Shown here piece after piece: positions 48,301 to 59,034 of a stretch of DNA of 64,000 nt. Under the pieces are notes generated by a model. That model saw only the letters and a program-made list of their open reading frames with translations. It was not told where the DNA came from and made no database searches. A program made the translations under genes and the position numbers. Numbering within the stretch: position 1 is the stretch's first letter; each line of letters opens with the position of its first letter. This stretch comes from Magnolia sinica (Eukaryota > Streptophyta > Magnoliopsida > Magnoliales > Magnoliaceae), in assembly GCF_029962835.1 (NCBI RefSeq), contig NC_080589.1, forward strand, positions 19,303,586 through 19,367,585, written 5' to 3'.

Positions 48301-48810
48301 TAAACACGTCCCAAAAATCTTGGACCACGGGTGTGCATATTATCGAGGGCCTATCATAACCATTCTCCAATGAAGTATAACACAAAATCCTACAATCGTG
48401 GCTAACCTGGACTGGGAATGTGAAGGAAGTTCATTGTCTTCGTATACTTTCATTATCAGAGTGTCACAGTCGATCTCCGACTTCATCATGGTCAACCAGT
48501 CCATGCCCAGGATGACATCATAATGGAAGATCTTGGTCACTATCAAATCCACAATCGTCATCTTGCATCCCAAGTCAATGGGGCAATCACGACATATCTT
48601 CGTTACTTTTGAGAAAGTACTGGCGGCGACAATAATCTTTACTCCAATGAATGGAGTGGGGTGTAGTCTTAGATGCTTGACGGTTGCATGTGAAATGAGA
48701 GAAGCAGTGGACCCGGTGTCCACCAACAAAAATATGAGGGTACCTTGTATGTGGGCGGTCACCTCGAAGGCAGTAGGAGTGGGGGTGATTGCATCTTGGC
48801 CCTCTGCCAC
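45390..48810 (-). pseudogene. pol: Gypsy pol: protease, RT, RNase H, integrase
   Basis: Domains in order on the minus strand: aspartic protease (LLVDTGSTASLIS, then DVILGMDWL, 48810-48340), RT ([20 protein letters not shown], 48223-47640), RNase H ([16 protein letters not shown], 47423-47112), linker (HPGKANLVADALSRK), integrase with HHCC-type zinc region ([10 protein letters not shown]) and catalytic core pieces ([11 protein letters not shown], then IVSDRDT), and the C-terminal part (YEALYGRPC; NVFHVSMLKKY; EEATWEAE). Several frameshifts and stops separate the blocks. The RT active-site loop reads FINN where chromoviruses have YIDD/FIDD, so both catalytic Asp are Asn. The copy cannot be active. 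Confidence 0.93.
45396..45408 (-). other. Gypsy polypurine tract
   Basis: On the minus strand AAGGGGGGTAGAT directly precedes the 3' LTR. The pol frame seems to run through it (MKFIYKGGRL) into the LTR, as is known for some chromoviruses. Confidence 0.85.
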
Positions 48811-48849
48811 CAGTGCATGTACTCGTGCCTGCTGTGGAAGGTTCAGCCA

Positions 48850-50046
48850 CTACATAGGCCATTGTGGCGGCCTAACTTGCAGTAGAGGGGGACGGCGAAA
48901 CTGCTGGCTAGGCCCCATCGTCCGTAGAGGCAGAATCTGCAATGCTTGCTGTGGAGGTCTATTGTTGCGCTGAGGTGGCGTGAAACCAAGGTCCCTCATC
49001 CTTGCAAAATAATATGGCTCGGAGTGACCCGTCCTCCCACAATAGTTACACACCTGCGTAGATCGTGTAGAAGGGGTCGGTGTGACCGCTAGCCTGGGCG
49101 GAGAGTTTAGGTGTGGCCTTTTCTCGGCAAAGGAAGAGGACGGTCCCTCCATCCTGTTTCGTGGCCCCAGTTGTGAATGGGTCCGTGAGACTCGTTCTTC
49201 ATCTTGTTCCACCAGTATGGACATCTCGACGAGCTCCGCATAGGTCCAGATGCTCACACAACACATCTTCGAGCGGATGCCGCTCCTTAACCCCGTAGTA
49301 AATCGCCTCATCTTAATCGCCTTGTTGGCGATCATTTCGGAAGCGTAGTGCGAAAATTCTGTAAAATGGTTCTCGTATTTCGCTATGGTCATCCCCCCTT
49401 GTTGGAGGCGGAGGAATTCATTTTTCCTCTCATGCTGGTACGTCTGAGGGAGGTACTTCTCATTAAAGCGGCTCTCAAACTCCTCCCACGTCCACACGTG
49501 GTTCTCGAGAACGGACCGGAGAACACTCTCCCACCATAAGTCTGCCTCTTTCTCAAAGAGATATGAAAGGAGCTCGATATTCTCCGCTTCAGAACAGTGG
49601 AGAGGCCGAAGTAGCTTGATGACTCAGTTGAGCCAAGATTCTGCTTCCTTGGGGTGGTGGGTGCCGATAAAAGTGGGCGGCCTATACCATTAGAACTGCT
49701 CAAACAGATTACTTATGTTGTTTGTGGGTGCGGCTAAGCCCGGTTGTGCCGGTTGCAGCATACCCATGTTATGGGCCATAGCTCCCATCATAGTAGTCAT
49801 CATTTGCTGCTGTTATTGCATGAGAAGCAACGTCTAGCCCATTTGATCCATGACCTGTGGTGGGGGAGGTGTGGGTATCACGGCTTGCGGCGGTGGGGCA
49901 TTTGGGGCCGCCTCTTGGGTAGTGCTACCAGTGTTCTGGGAACCGGTCGCCCCTTGGGTGCCTTGATGATCATCGGAGATCTGGTCCCTATCGACTAGGC
50001 CACCGTCAGGTAGGCGGACATATCGAACCTCCGTTCGTGGAGGCAT
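48850..50046 (-). pseudogene. gag: Gypsy gag with CCHC zinc knuckle
   Basis: One frame from ATG 50046 (MPPRTEVRYVRLPDGG) contains the retrotransposon gag domain (LLSYLFEKEADLWWESV, then FESRFNEKYLPQTYQHER, then FTEFSHYASEM) and a zinc knuckle CNYCGRTGHSEPYY (last His replaced by Tyr or shifted). In-frame stops include TAG at 49834 and further TAA/TGA up to 49510, mostly C-to-T type. It leads into pol in the same frame. Confidence 0.9.
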
Positions 50047-50394
50047 TTCCTGAAAGAACGTCCTTGGATAGGTTAGATACTAATATATTACTCATACCAA
50101 GGTCATGCGTAAATACATAGGATCTATATATATCCTATTCATGAACATAGGCAACCATACACGCAAGCATTTTTATGGTGACAAGAAATTTTCAAGGCAA
50201 TGCATACATTCACATAAATCCCAAAATGCCATTGACATGGCTAGTTACATGTTACCGCATGGATTACAAGCATCACTAGATATGCTAGACAAAAAGGAAT
50301 TACAATCGAGTTGAGTAAAAGTTCTAACTATCCTTCAATTCATGCAGTTAGACCTAACTGACTTAGAGCACACCACTAACTATTAGTTAAACTA

Positions 50395-51609
50395 CTATTC
50401 TTCCGAGTCGGACGAGATCAGGGGTGCTTCCTCCCCCTTGCTACAGCAGATCAGGGTCTTTATGGCCCGATACATTTTCTTATTCCATTTTTCCTGTTTC
50501 GCTTGGTACCTGTCTTGGTTCTCCTTGATCTTTGCTACCTTGGCCTTAAGCACATCCAAGCGCTCACGTATATCTGAGATGGTAAGTGGCACCCTGCCAA
50601 CTTCTTCGATCTCGTCAGCTCTTTCCGCCTCTTTCGCTTCATCCTCATCCTCATTGCTTCTGTCGCTATCCTCTTCTTCTTCGACAGGATCCCCGTATTG
50701 ATCAATGTGAGCCTGTCGCTGCTTGGGGCCTATCTTTATCTTGTTTAACACATCATCACCCAGCAGCTGTCTCAGCACAGGATTCTCGTCCGATCTACCC
50801 ACACCGTATTGCTGAGCCAACTGACAAACCAAGCGACCGAACTGAAGGCATACGCTTTTCCTCGTCGCTCTTGCGGCCCACACAATCTGGTGAAGTACTA
50901 CACTGGGAAGGCACACATCCGCTCCCTGACCCACCTGATATAAAAACTCCACCATATAGCAGGAGTACTCGGAGAGGTTCCCCAGCCTCGGGTACACATT
51001 ATGGGTGCAAATGCGGTGAAGCACCTGGTACTCTGGGATAAGGTTGGTCGAGCTCAGACCCTGCCCTTGCTCCCCTCGCTTCCACTGGGTGACCCGACCA
51101 CACAAGAAGCAGGTCCGCTCATTGCTCGCCTGACTCGTACCCAAGTTTCCCTCATTGATCTGTACCTTGCCCTGAGGCACTCCGAGTACGTCGGCAATAT
51201 CCGTCACCCCAAATGGGAATCTCTTGCTCCCCACTACCAGATCAAAGCCCAAGGGCTTGAATTGAGGGTTTCTGATCTGCACATAGAAAGCCCTAGCTTA
51301 TCCCGCATCCACCTGGTAATTCCCATAGAATATTGGACCCCATTCCTTATCCATGAGTCGGCCGAGTATGGCATACTCATCCAACAGATGCTCCTCCACT
51401 GAGGCCTCGAAGGCGACGTGGCGCACTAGGAAATTTCTCATATCTTCAACGGGCAGTTGGGAAGCTTGAATTGCGGAAGCCCTTTGAGAGTCATTCTTGA
51501 GCTTGGATCAGACTTCTGAGACCGCCCTCACCCTTGGATCCACCTTTTGCTTGCTTTGCCTTTCTCGGCTCGGTCCCGGCTCAGCAGGAGTCAGTCTCTT
51601 CTTCCCCAT
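50395..51609 (-). pseudogene. Extra ORF upstream of Gypsy gag, plant transposon-domain type
   Basis: A frame from ATG 51609 (MGKKRLTPAEPGPSRE) to the stop at 50395, interrupted by TGA (51508-51510) and TAA (51298-51300). It encodes a basic Pro-rich start, a globular middle (FGVTDIADVLGVP, then HRICTHNVYPRLGN, then VGQGADVCLPSVV), an acidic stretch rich in Glu/Asp, and a coiled-coil end (ERLDVLKAKVAKIKENQDRY). The layout and words such as HxIxTxNVYPR are shared with the MULE-borne gene at 8834-10138. It is in the same sense as gag and about 350 bp upstream of it. Function unknown; domain identity inferred. Confidence 0.65.
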
Positions 51610-52346
51610 GGGGTTGGAGAAAGGAGGGTTGAAAATGGGTTTGAAAATGGGATTTGAGAAGGAGGAATGAGAATGAGATTGGGGAAATGGTGTGAGAAGA
51701 TGAATTTGAGGTGAGGGGGAGAGAATGTGAGTTGGAGATGGGCTTGGGTGAGTATGGGAAGAAAAGGTGGGGGTTTTGTTGGAGGGGAGGTAGTTGAGAG
51801 GGGATTTGATATTGAGTTGGTGGATGGGGTTTGAGGAAGAAGGTAAATGTTGGGTTTTGAGATTGAAGAAGAAGATGGGTTTTGGAATAGGCTTGTTGGA
51901 GATGGGTTTTTGAGAAGATGATTTGGGGATGAGGAAGAAGGAGATGGGAATGTGTAAGAGGTGATGATGGGTTTGAGGTTTTTGGGAATGGAGAGGGTTT
52001 CCCTAGGGTTTGGAAGTGGTGGAGTGTGGGGTAGGGGAAGAAATAAGGGATTTGGTGCTTAAGATGCAAGAGAAAGGGGGTCCCACACGTGTGTAGGTTA
52101 CAATGGGGAGGGGGTGCACGAAATGGGCTCGGCATGGCGACGCTAGCCCGCTGTGCATTCGGGCGAGGGGAACACCGGCTAGGCGTGGCGATGCTGGGCC
52201 ACTGGACATCGGGCGTGGGCATGCTAGGGCTATGGAATTTTGGGCATTGGCAACCCCCGTTGGGCGTGGGCATGCCAGTGTGCTGCATGTTTGGGCGTGG
52301 CGACGCTGGTCAGGCGTAGGCACGCCGGCTGGTGTTTTCCACATAG
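51610..52346 (-). other. Gypsy leader, T/C-rich part and GC-rich repeats
   Basis: On the minus strand 51610-52030 is C/T-rich low complexity. 52110-52346 repeats GGGCGTGGCGATGCTGG-like words with a loose period of about 20-25 bp. The long ORF over it is low-complexity (Pro/Ser/His-rich) and not believed. Confidence 0.6.
52272..52346. repeat. 75-bp direct repeat flanking family B copy 3, left
   Basis: Identical to 56600-56674. It replaces the 5-bp duplication expected around an LTR-type insertion. Confidence 0.9.
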
Positions 52347-54419
52347 CTTGTCACGCCCCGAACTCGGAAACCGGGCTCACAAAATTCCCGATCGCCGAAT
52401 CCGGCGCTGACAGCCTCCGTAGAACCCCATTTTCGGATCCCGGCACCCATTCACCAGGTTCCGATCCTGGGATACTACAAGGAGGATTTCAAATCATCAG
52501 TCTGATTCATAATGAGCATAACAAAAGCATAACCCACAAACAATAACCACAAGAACACCACCACAAAATCCACTATGATCAAAAACTTTTGAGTACAATA
52601 CGGCAGAAAGGGGAAATACAATGCAACAAAAGAAACAAAACTCCAGAAGCTCGGCTGCACGCTCCAACTATGGCCAGACTATGGCTGCGACTGCGTCCTG
52701 GCGTCACCTGCACGCATCAATCGTGCATAAGCTTATAGAAAGCTTAGAGGGTGGTGTAAGTGTGTGCGTAATATAAACATACTCAAAATGCAAGGTCAGA
52801 GTAATGCGGAAATCATGGTAATGAGCACATGAATGCAATCAGCCGTGCCAAGGCTATGCGGTACAAGGTATGAATGCTATCGGCCATAATATGGCCATGC
52901 GATGCGAGATGCAACTCAAGCATGCCAATCCTCATCATGTATCAGTACAGTTCTCATTCTGGATAATCACCGGGGTCCAATACACTCCAAATGGCACTGT
53001 CGCTCTCCTAGCCGCACAGTCCAAATGAGCGTAAGAAACCTCACTATCCGCCTGACCAATAGTCTGCCAATACCTATCCGGCACGTCGATAGCGGACCCA
53101 TTCACGAGCTGGTCAAACTCAGCCTAGTATTGCCCCCTACCCTCGGGCGAGTAAGGCCACACTCCTTTCCAACCGACCACGACACAGTGGGAGACGCGGC
53201 CTCCTGGTATTCGGCCCTCGTGCGCTCATATATCCACTCGGTCTCGACATTGGAGTCATCCTCTGGTACCATCGGGTTTAGGGATTTTCACCCGGGGACA
53301 TCTATGGCGTCGCGATACTAGAAACAGTATTTCCGGTATCCAACTCAGCCATCCACGATGTGTCTATGGAGGCTATGGCCCTGATGTCGCTAGGGCATAC
53401 AGTAACTACAATCACACAAATGCAAGTGCATGAGTCACACTATCAGTCATGCAATGGTCCGGTATATACCATGCACTTATATGAGGCAACTCCACCTATC
53501 AGGGAGCCCATAAATAGTCTATCCAAAGGTATATGCTATGATCGGTCACTCCTCACATCAGGCATACATATGGTGCGAATGATCATGAATCATGCATCTA
53601 TACTAAACATGTAATAAGAGATGGGTTCTAGGTATAATGGAGATGGGCCTAGATGGCCTACTTACCACAAGTTTGGGCCTATCAGTGGGCCTTAGGGAGA
53701 ACTATAATGCGGACATTTAACCAACATTATCAATGTGGACGTCAAACCAGCATTACTCCCAAGGCGTGGCCCGTTACAAAATTAACACATATACCATGGC
53801 GGAATTACACTGCAAGCATGGGCCTATCAGTGGGCCTTATGTATGTCCTATTGGGCCTTGACCTATGGGCCTCCAGCACATCAAATGGGCCCCATACATA
53901 GGTCTCATATATACATATCAAGGTGGGCCTCAACGACGGGCTACACATGCATCAACATGGGCCTAGTCACATGGGCCTTGCGTACATTACAATGGGCCTC
54001 ATAATATGGGCCTTATACAAATCAAGGTGGGCCTCAACAAGGATCACTAGTACATGAAGATGGGCCTCCACAATGGGCTTTAAAATATCTCAAAAATGGT
54101 TGGATAGTCGAATGAAACACATGCATCCTGATGGAGCCCATACCAATGGAGGGTGTGGTTTACAATACTTACATAAGTGGGGCCCACCATGATGCTTATT
54201 TTTCACCCAGCCTAAGGCCCAATATAATGTTTATTTTCCACCCAATTGTTCATACAGCTACTTGAACCAAGGTAGGGCCCACTGGACTGGGCCCACTGGA
54301 ATGTTTATTTTCCACCCAAACTATTCATAAGGTCACACGGACCGTGGGTGGGGCCCACCGTTATTTTTGCATCCCCAGTACACGGTTAGAGAGCCCACCG
54401 TTATTTATTTTATTTTATT

Positions 54420-55130
54420 TTATTTTACACATGGATAGGGAGCCCACCGTGATGTGGTCCACAATCCAGCCCACTCATTATGTGTGTCCCACTTGGCTGA
54501 GGGTACAGACCAAGTTTCAGTCGCATCCAGATTTCAGGTAGGCCCCACCAACGATTTTATATATTTTAGGCATGACTTCACATGATTTTAAATGATGTGG
54601 CCCACCGGAGTTCCATATACAGCTGAATTTTGGCATGGACGGATGAAATGTGGGGACCCATCAAATGTACGGTTTGGATGGGAGATATGCATCAAGGTGG
54701 GGCCCACAGCTGGGGCCGTGACCCCCAGCCAATCCGTCCTCGCAGCAGCAGCAGCGCTGCTGCTGCTGTTTTAATTTTTATTTTTTTTTTCTTAAATTTT
54801 TTTTTTTGTTTTGGGGCTCACCGAGACGTGATTCACAATCCAGCCCATTCATTGTGTGTGTCCCACAATTTTAAGGGTCCAAATCAAGTTTCACTTGCAT
54901 CCTAAACTCAGGTAGGCCCCACCAACGAGTTTATATGTTTTAGGCATGTCTTCACATGATTTTAGATGGTATGGCCCGCCTGAGTTCCGTTTATGGCTGA
55001 TTTTTGGAGTGGACGTGTGGGCTGAGGGGACCCATCAAATGGACGGTGTTGATGGTTGAAAGCACCAAGGTGGGGCCCACAGCTGGGGCCGTGAGCCCCA
55101 GCATGTCCGTCCGTCAGCGGCCACCACGGC
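54420..55130. repeat. ~350-bp internal duplication in family B copy 3
   Basis: The series 'cacgtgatgtggtccacaatccagccca ... cacagctggggccgtg' is present twice (about 54440-54725 and 54815-55095). Each copy ends in a CAG/CTG-rich word (gcagcagcagcgctgctg and cggcagcgctgctg). Confidence 0.7.
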
Positions 55131-55616
55131 AGCGCTGCTGCCTCCCTTCGTCCCTTTTTTTTTTTTTTTTGAAAAAAACAATTTTTTTGTAGATTTTCTA
55201 TTGTAGGGCCCACATCAGTCCGATCCGACCCAGCCATAGGATTCTACGACTCATGATCGATGAAATGAGACCAATATGCAATGTGTTGTTGGCGAATGGA
55301 AGGGTCAAAGTGGGTTTCAATGGTGATGCGTCTATTTCCTATGGTATGGCCCGCTTGAGAACCGGATTGGTTCTAAAGTTTGACTCAACGTCTAAAATAA
55401 CCCAAGGAAGAGGATAGACGGATTGGATCAAATATCTGAATCAAGGTGGGGCCTATGTGAATGGTCCACCCTAAAAGTAGCTTTTTCCTTCCCTTTTTTT
55501 TTGTATGCTAGTACACATCCATGCCAACGTCCAGCGTCCCCTGGACGCTGGACGATACACTTAAACACATTGCTATGGTGGGTCCCACGTAGATGTGGCC
55601 CACCATCATATATGGA

Positions 55617-55676
55617 TATAATATATATTATATATATGATACATATTATATTATATATATATTATATAAAATATAC

Positions 55677-55746
<70 letters not shown>
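55617..55746. repeat. (AT)n microsatellite in family B copy 3
   Basis: About 60 bp of perfect AT repeat (55684-55745) preceded by imperfect ATAT/ATAC sequence. Confidence 0.95.
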
Positions 55747-55748
<2 letters not shown>

Positions 55749-56599
55749 GCATTGGGCCATCCAAACAATGGATGGTGTGGATCATCACCTGCAATGGAGT
55801 GGGCCACACCGTCTGGTGTAGATGGACGGGGTAGATGTAGCACATATTGGTGGGATCCACACCATTACAAAGAGAGAGAAAGAGAGAGATAAAGGGAGAT
55901 ATACGGTGAGATAGAGGAACCCCGCCACTATGGGCCCTCTTGATTAGATCACATACATCCAAATGGGTCCCACCAACAAGTGGGCCCTAAAATTTAAAAT
56001 AATGGAAAATCACCCACCTTATCTTCCTTTTCCTTGCTCCCTTGGACTCCTTAGCTCCTTACCTTCACTTTTAATGGAGGTTGATGGACTTTTGATGGTG
56101 GGGATGAGAGATGAGAGGGTGTAGATGGAAGATGGAAGGTGGACCACACTTGAGAGGGAGAGAAAGCTTGGACGTGAGGGGGGGTTGAGTTGCTTGGGAG
56201 AGATATGAGAAATGAGAGAGAGAAAGAAGATATGGAGGGGTGAGGTGAGGTGATGGAGTGATGGGTTGGGTTGAAAAAAATGTAAAGGTGTATGGTTGTT
56301 GTTGAAATTTGGAAAAGAGGAGTGGTGAGGTGGAAAGAATGGTAGACTTTTGGAAAAAGAGGGAATGGGTGTAGTACTTGAGGTATGGTTTGCATTTAAT
56401 GGTTAATTAATGGGACTAATTGTGTAGAGATTCCCTCGAAATCCGCAATGCGCGGTATTTCTTTGGAATAAACGCTGATCGGCATCTTCTTGCCTGGGTA
56501 TCGGTTCGGTGTGCAAGTCACGGCGTTGAAACCGCGGCGGCGCGGTCGCTATGATAAAACTTTCGGATCAAGCCGACGTCGGTGCGCGGGACCTAGCCT

Positions 56600-56674
56600 A
56601 TGCCAGTGTGCTGCATGTTTGGGCGTGGCGACGCTGGTCAGGCGTAGGCACGCCGGCTGGTGTTTTCCACATAG
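56600..56674. repeat. 75-bp direct repeat flanking family B copy 3, right
   Basis: Exact second copy of 52272-52346. Gypsy leader sequence resumes after it. Confidence 0.9.
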
Positions 56675-57197
56675 GGCTGCCTTGCTTTGTGATCTTTTGG
56701 GCGCCGGTAAGGCCCCCCGGGGAAGTACCATATATGATTTTGGGGTAGGAGAGACTGATCTACGCAGTGGCCCTATCTGTTTCATGGAATTATTCCCGAA
56801 TTGGAACCAAAATACCATTTTTCTTCAGTTTCACTATTTTTAACAAATTTTCATTCACCCCCAACTAATTATCCCCAATTGGTTCGGATCTATCACGTTT
56901 AGCTCGGTACTAACTCATTCGGACTTGAATAAGAGCCCCGGCCGTCTAATCACTCCGTTCCGATTCGCTTCTATGGTTGGACTGAAGTACTGTAAGTCTT
57001 GCGAACTCATCCCCTAGTGTCCCTACTCCCTCTTGATACCAAATCCTAATTCTTAGGAAGTCTTGCCATCCCTCTAAGATTGCCGGTTCAGGGTTTGGGA
57101 TGGTCCCTAGTGTTCTAAACCTCTGTTACATTTCCTCTCGAGTCAGCGGATGCGTTAGTGGGTTCATGACCCATTGCCCAATTAATTCCAAACTATT
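56675..57197 (-). other. Gypsy leader between primer site and nested insert
   Basis: Non-coding sequence of the Gypsy 5' region; no recognised ORF. Confidence 0.55.
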
Positions 57198-57212
57198 GCT
57201 TTGATATCAACT
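57198..57212 (-). other. Gypsy primer binding site (degenerate)
   Basis: On the minus strand AGTTGATATCAAAGC lies next to the LTR edge, close to the Met-tRNA-complementary TGGTATCAAAGC seen in the Copia. Confidence 0.75.
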
Positions 57213-59034
57213 TGTAACGCCCTGGAAATCGGGGGTCGTGCATACACTCGACTCCCGAGTTCCCGAGTATCACTTATAACCGATTTTCATTAATATGTGT
57301 TTAATCAGGTTTAAATGTGCAGCCTGGGATTTTCGGGAACATGAAGTACAACCACATAAGTCTACTGAAATGAAAGAGATCTAGTATATATACAGGTCTA
57401 AAAATATAAATGGGTCGCACAAGGCATTGCCCAACAAAAACCACAAAAAAAGAATGATATGTCCAAAAAGAATGGAGCTAAGCCCACTGCTCAGCGATCC
57501 AAATCCTACCTATCAAGCCGATGGAGAGCCACCCATCAGCTGGAAGTAAAACAACTCATCCTCCTCGTCAAGACTCGCGCCGTCAGGCTCCTCGTATTCT
57601 GTGGCACCTGCATCTACGGGAGAGTCTGGTTGGTGTTTTAAAACACCGTCCCAGAGTGGGAGTAAGTAATCAACTCAGTGGGTGCTATTAGTCTTAAGTT
57701 GTAACAAGCATCAGTTATATTATAAACTTAATGAAAAGTAATCATTCACAAACAACTAACTAATCTTATTAATGTGCATGCATGACTGATGATATGATGT
57801 ATGCCCTCATCACAACACTCTCTTGAGCGACTCCATCTAATGATCACATATGACCAACACTCCCTCAGAGAGACCTCGACTGCCGAGTCGCCACCCTAAC
57901 TAGTGCGATGCAATGTGATCATGTTAGCCGAGTTCTTAGTTAAGTCCATTCATCTAGTAGGTTGGGGAATCTGATACACCCCACATATCAATGCCTCAAC
58001 TACTTGCGATGCTAAGGCCCCTCAACGCGCGAGGCCAGGGCACCACGATCCTTGATCCTATCGGGTTTTCGATCCCCGACTTCAAGCACATGGGGAGTGC
58101 TGAGAACTGGAATCGCTCGCGGTCACTACGGGGAGGTTTGTCACCCCAACATAAGCCAACAGCTCGGTCACAGTGTCCCATTCCACCATGTTCAGCTCAT
58201 GAGTCGGTGGATCGGCTTCAGGTGGTTATCGATGGGTTACAACGGTGGTAGGGTATGCCAAGTTCCATACATGTATGAACAAATAGGGTTAACAAACAAG
58301 GTTGGTCAGCTAGTAGACTAGACCGCATGAGTTCAAGTAAGTACGTGGCCAAACGACATCGGGTACTAACGACCCATATAGTCTAACTACTATCGCCCGC
58401 ACGCACTCGCCCAAATCCATGGGTTTAACCTCAAGACGGTCCTACCAACGGGGCCGCCTTCACTCTCCATATATTCTGACCAACCCAAGGGTTTGGGTGG
58501 TGATTCATAACATGCCAACTAATAGGGTTATCAACTAGCATAAACAACATCATGTTCTCATACTTCTCAACATATAATTCAAAATCTCCCAGCAAGAGAG
58601 GCTAACAATATCATGAATAAAGGTGCATGGTGTTGTGTGGGTTAGTGAGGAAGTTAAGCACTTCCTACATCTCAAAGAGCCAATTTGCACAAGGATTGAT
58701 AAGGCATACATGCTATAGGGCAACATGATGTAAAGAAACCAAACAAGGCATAAACGTGAGATCATCAATTCATACCAAATCATGTGAGAGGCAAGAACAA
58801 CATCATATGAGAAAATCAACATGACATACAATTTCATACAATTCCAAACAAACTAACAATTCCTAGGTTCTTCCCTAGATTCTCCAAATGCATCATTCAA
58901 ATAAACAAAATCATTAGACTCATACTACAATTGGTGCTAGGCCACCTAAGATTAATAGTCCGTACCTTCGAATCATTGAAGGCTTGGAAGATGACCTAGG
59001 AATGTGGCTTTTTGGGGTCGACCAGTCGGAATCG
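57213..59034 (-). repeat. Gypsy 5' LTR, truncated
   Basis: Starts TGTAACGCCCTGG and matches 42428-44200 and 18305-20120 closely until about 59034 (last shared word with the solo LTR: GGGTCGACCAGTCGGAATC). About 1150 bp of the LTR are missing and Copia sequence follows at once. Confidence 0.88.

Larger units (their letters stand above)
52349..56598. mobile_element. LTR-like element, family B, copy 3 (3'-truncated)
   Basis: It begins TGTCACGCCCC and follows family B up to CGGTGCGCGGGACCTAGCCT, the point corresponding to about 24750 in copy 1; roughly the last 105 bp are missing. It has the GGGCC-word block (53640-54070), an (AT)n tract, the cassette (54170-54345) and GA-rich tract. An internal partial tandem copy occurs (54400-54760 versus 54800-55130). 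Confidence 0.85.
42428..59034 (-). mobile_element. Ty3/Gypsy chromovirus (Tekay/Del-like) with nested family B copy
   Basis: Minus-strand element: 3' LTR at 42428-45395, purine tract, pol, gag, an extra upstream ORF, leader, primer site at about 57198-57212, then a truncated 5' LTR (57213-59034). It sits inside family B copy 2 and itself contains family B copy 3 (52349-56598). Without that insert the internal part is about 7.5 kb. The integrase and RT motifs ([25 protein letters not shown]) and the Tekay-like C-terminus point to chromoviruses. All frames are broken. The left flank is TCGCG; the right flank was deleted, so the target duplication cannot be tested. Confidence 0.9.

Noticed and set aside
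48533-48973. Plus-strand ORFs across the Gypsy gag-pol
   Set aside because: Antisense shadows of the minus-strand gag and protease frames.
51581-52288. Pro/Ser/His-rich 235-aa ORF
   Set aside because: Low-complexity C/T-rich leader of the Gypsy and GC-rich repeats; no domain, and it overlaps the start of the upstream ORF's leader.
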